Below, in pieces: positions 4,636-5,911 of a stretch of DNA of 5,911 nt. The notes below the pieces were generated by a model, which saw only the letters and a program-made list of their open reading frames with translations, did not search any database and was not told the origin of the DNA. Numbering within the stretch: the first letter of the stretch is position 1; each line of letters opens with the position of its first letter. Origin of the DNA: JARYMI01 sp964550915 (GTDB lineage Bacteria > Acidobacteriota > Aminicenantia > Aminicenantales > UBA8522); contig CAZKBY010000158.1 of the NCBI GenBank assembly GCA_964550915.1, forward strand, positions 1 to 5,911, in the 5' to 3' direction. The position numbers were made by a program, and so were the translations under genes.

Positions 4636-5835
4636 ATGAGAAACAAATTTCGCCAAGGAATGAGCTATTGGGCTGAAAAGATTATCCTCCTTGGCTCTTT
4701 GGCCTTATTAGGCACGGTGAGCCTTGGGGCAGAGGCCATCAGACTTCGGGTCACGGCTGAGCAGGCCAACGTCCGCGAAAAGCCGGATATCACCAGCGTC
4801 GTCCTCCTCCAAGTCCCGGAGGGGAGCCTTCTCCAGGCAGATAAAAAAGAGGGAGAATGGTACGCCGTGCGGGTCGAGCAAGAGGGCGGCGCGCTCGTCA
4901 CTGGCTACGTGCACGAAAGCTTGGTCATCGTCCTGGAGCCGCCCAAGCCCGAAGAAAAGGCGGCGCCGGTCAAGGAAAAGCCGGTTCTGGAAAAGCCTGA
5001 AGAAAGAAAAGTGCTCCAAGTCATCCCGCCGACGCCGGTTGTCCCGCCCCCTCAGCCAGAACGCAGACCCGAACATTTTTCCCTGTCCTTGTGGTGGGGA
5101 GCCAGATATGCCGAAGTCGGTGACTTGAACGCGGGAGCCGAGGGCCTGGCTCAGTACTATGAGACGGCTGTCGGCGGAGAAGCCAAAGGCGACGTCAAAG
5201 CCTTGCACCTTGGCTATGTTGCTGGAGGAGAGCTCCGGCTTCCGTTGGGCTCGGGATTTTATTTCGCAGCCGGCGCGGACTACTTCTCCGGGGACGTCTC
5301 GAGCACGGTCACCTTTGGCCCGCAAGAGTCACAGAAAAAATACATTGCAACTCTCGGAATTCAGGCCATTCCAGTCAGCTTATCTATCCTTTTCTGCCCT
5401 ATCCGCTTCTTCAGCCTCAGAGCCGGCCTGGAGTATACTCTGGCCCGTTGCACCTATCTCTATCGATACGAGGAAAGCGATTCCTGGCAGAAATGGAAGG
5501 GCCGGGCAAGCTCAGGGGTTCTGGGCTATCATTTCGGCGTGGGCATAGACTGGGGCATTTTCTCTCATGTATCGTTGGTGGCCGAGGCGATCTACCGCCG
5601 CTCGCGCATCAAGGGGTTTGATGGCGATGGAGTTTACCAGGAATCGGGCGGTTATGAAGCTGACGTCAAAGGCAAGCTCTATTTCTTCCAGCAGGCAACA
5701 ACTGGCGATGAGAGCGTGGCTCTCCTCTTCCTCCGGGAGAAGCTTCCAACCGAGCCCGGAGTTTTTGACGTCAGGGAAGCTGAACTCAATCTCACTGGTT
5801 TAACTCTGCGGGCCGGCCTAAAAATCACCTTTTAA
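4636..5835 (+). CDS. Exported SH3b-domain protein with C-terminal outer-membrane beta-barrel-like domain
   Basis: Envelope protein of 399 aa. Residues 1-34 are a signal peptide: a basic start MRNKFRQ, a hydrophobic core IILLGSLALLGTVSL, and a cut near GAEA. An SH3b (bacterial SH3_3-type) domain covers about 35-98, with LRVTAEQANVREKPDITSVVLLQVPEGSLL, then GEWYAVRV and GYVHESLV. Residues 101-147 form a linker rich in Pro, Lys and Glu that could span the periplasm. From 148 to 399 aromatic and Gly-rich alternating segments suggest beta strands of an outer-membrane barrel, for example GFYFAAGADYFSGD, FFSLRAGLEYTL, YHFGVGIDWGIFS and VSLVAEAIYRR. The end LTLRAGLKITF, closing with Phe, is the expected barrel-assembly signal. 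SH3b domains often contact peptidoglycan, so it may link cell wall and outer membrane; this is inference. The earliest possible start is 4636, because TAA comes directly before it, but no ribosome site precedes it. The ATG at 4660 has AAGGA immediately upstream, too close for normal use. It diverges from the DUF1573 gene. Confidence 0.8.
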   Translation: MRNKFRQGMSYWAEKIILLGSLALLGTVSLGAEAIRLRVTAEQANVREKPDITSVVLLQVPEGSLLQADKKEGEWYAVRVEQEGGALVTGYVHESLVIVLEPPKPEEKAAPVKEKPVLEKPEERKVLQVIPPTPVVPPPQPERRPEHFSLSLWWGARYAEVGDLNAGAEGLAQYYETAVGGEAKGDVKALHLGYVAGGELRLPLGSGFYFAAGADYFSGDVSSTVTFGPQESQKKYIATLGIQAIPVSLSILFCPIRFFSLRAGLEYTLARCTYLYRYEESDSWQKWKGRASSGVLGYHFGVGIDWGIFSHVSLVAEAIYRRSRIKGFDGDGVYQESGGYEADVKGKLYFFQQATTGDESVALLFLREKLPTEPGVFDVREAELNLTGLTLRAGLKITF

Positions 5836-5911
5836 GATAGGGGGGGAAGATAGTGAATGATAGGGGGCCGTCATACATAATTCACTTAATTCCCATGCAC
5901 TGAAATCTCTT
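5836..5911. other. Short 3' region with GATAG repeats and a weak inverted repeat; no gene seen
   Basis: After the stop codon there are three GATAG units at 5836, 5849 and 5859, the first and third running into G tracts (GATAGGGGG). AGTGAAT at 5852-5858 and ATTCACT at 5880-5886 form a 7-bp inverted repeat with a 21-nt loop. No T tract follows, so it is a poor intrinsic terminator. I see no coding sequence before the window ends. Confidence 0.3.

Noticed and set aside
4708..5325. Minus-strand open frame of 205 codons opposite the SH3b/barrel gene
   Set aside because: Its translation shows no family pattern and is rich in Arg, Leu and Phe as expected for a shadow. The plus strand has a signal peptide, an SH3b domain and a terminal Phe.
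1..5911. CRISPR array, tRNA, rRNA, prophage or defence system
   Set aside because: I saw no regularly spaced repeats, no tRNA- or rRNA-like segments and no phage or defence genes on either strand.

Overview
This window looks like an ordinary chromosomal stretch from a moderately GC-rich, Gram-negative (diderm) bacterium. The diderm call rests on the last gene: a signal peptide, an SH3b domain, a proline-rich linker and a predicted beta-barrel ending in a C-terminal Phe. The style of the genes (SH3b plus barrel proteins, DUF1573 proteins, tandem universal stress proteins, palindromic intergenic elements) reminds me of the Acidobacteriota/Aminicenantes area. That placement is a guess from gene style, with no marker gene to fix it.

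Layout: six genes lie on the minus strand and one on the plus strand. Reading the minus strand in transcription order from a divergent promoter region at 4494-4635, there is first a tight cluster: a secreted DUF1573 protein (3714-4493), a YggT-family membrane protein (3381-3704) and a YggU/DUF167 protein (3098-3361), with gaps of 9 and 19 nt. A 183-nt spacer follows that holds a 117-bp imperfect palindrome (2948-3064). Next is a concentrative nucleoside transporter (CNT) homologue (1604-2914) with changed substrate-site motifs. After a 176-nt spacer carrying a good sigma70-type promoter come a PRiA4-ORF3-family protein (795-1427) and a tandem universal stress protein (19-768), 26 nt apart and probably co-transcribed. 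Diverging from the DUF1573 gene on the plus strand is the SH3b/beta-barrel envelope protein (4636-5835). The final 76 bp hold no gene.

How the genes relate: yggT next to yggU is a conserved bacterial pairing, and DUF1573 is a plausible envelope-related member of the same transcript. The other genes look like independent housekeeping or accessory functions (nucleoside uptake, stress response, envelope). I see no defence system, CRISPR array, prophage, transposase, biosynthetic cluster, tRNA or rRNA. The window does not contain a convincing new multi-gene system.

The points most worth a second look are the intergenic palindrome, whose three wobble pairs form only in minus-strand RNA; the universal stress protein, whose second domain stops early inside a short direct repeat at the window edge; and the CNT homologue, which keeps the key glutamates but has lost other binding-site residues.
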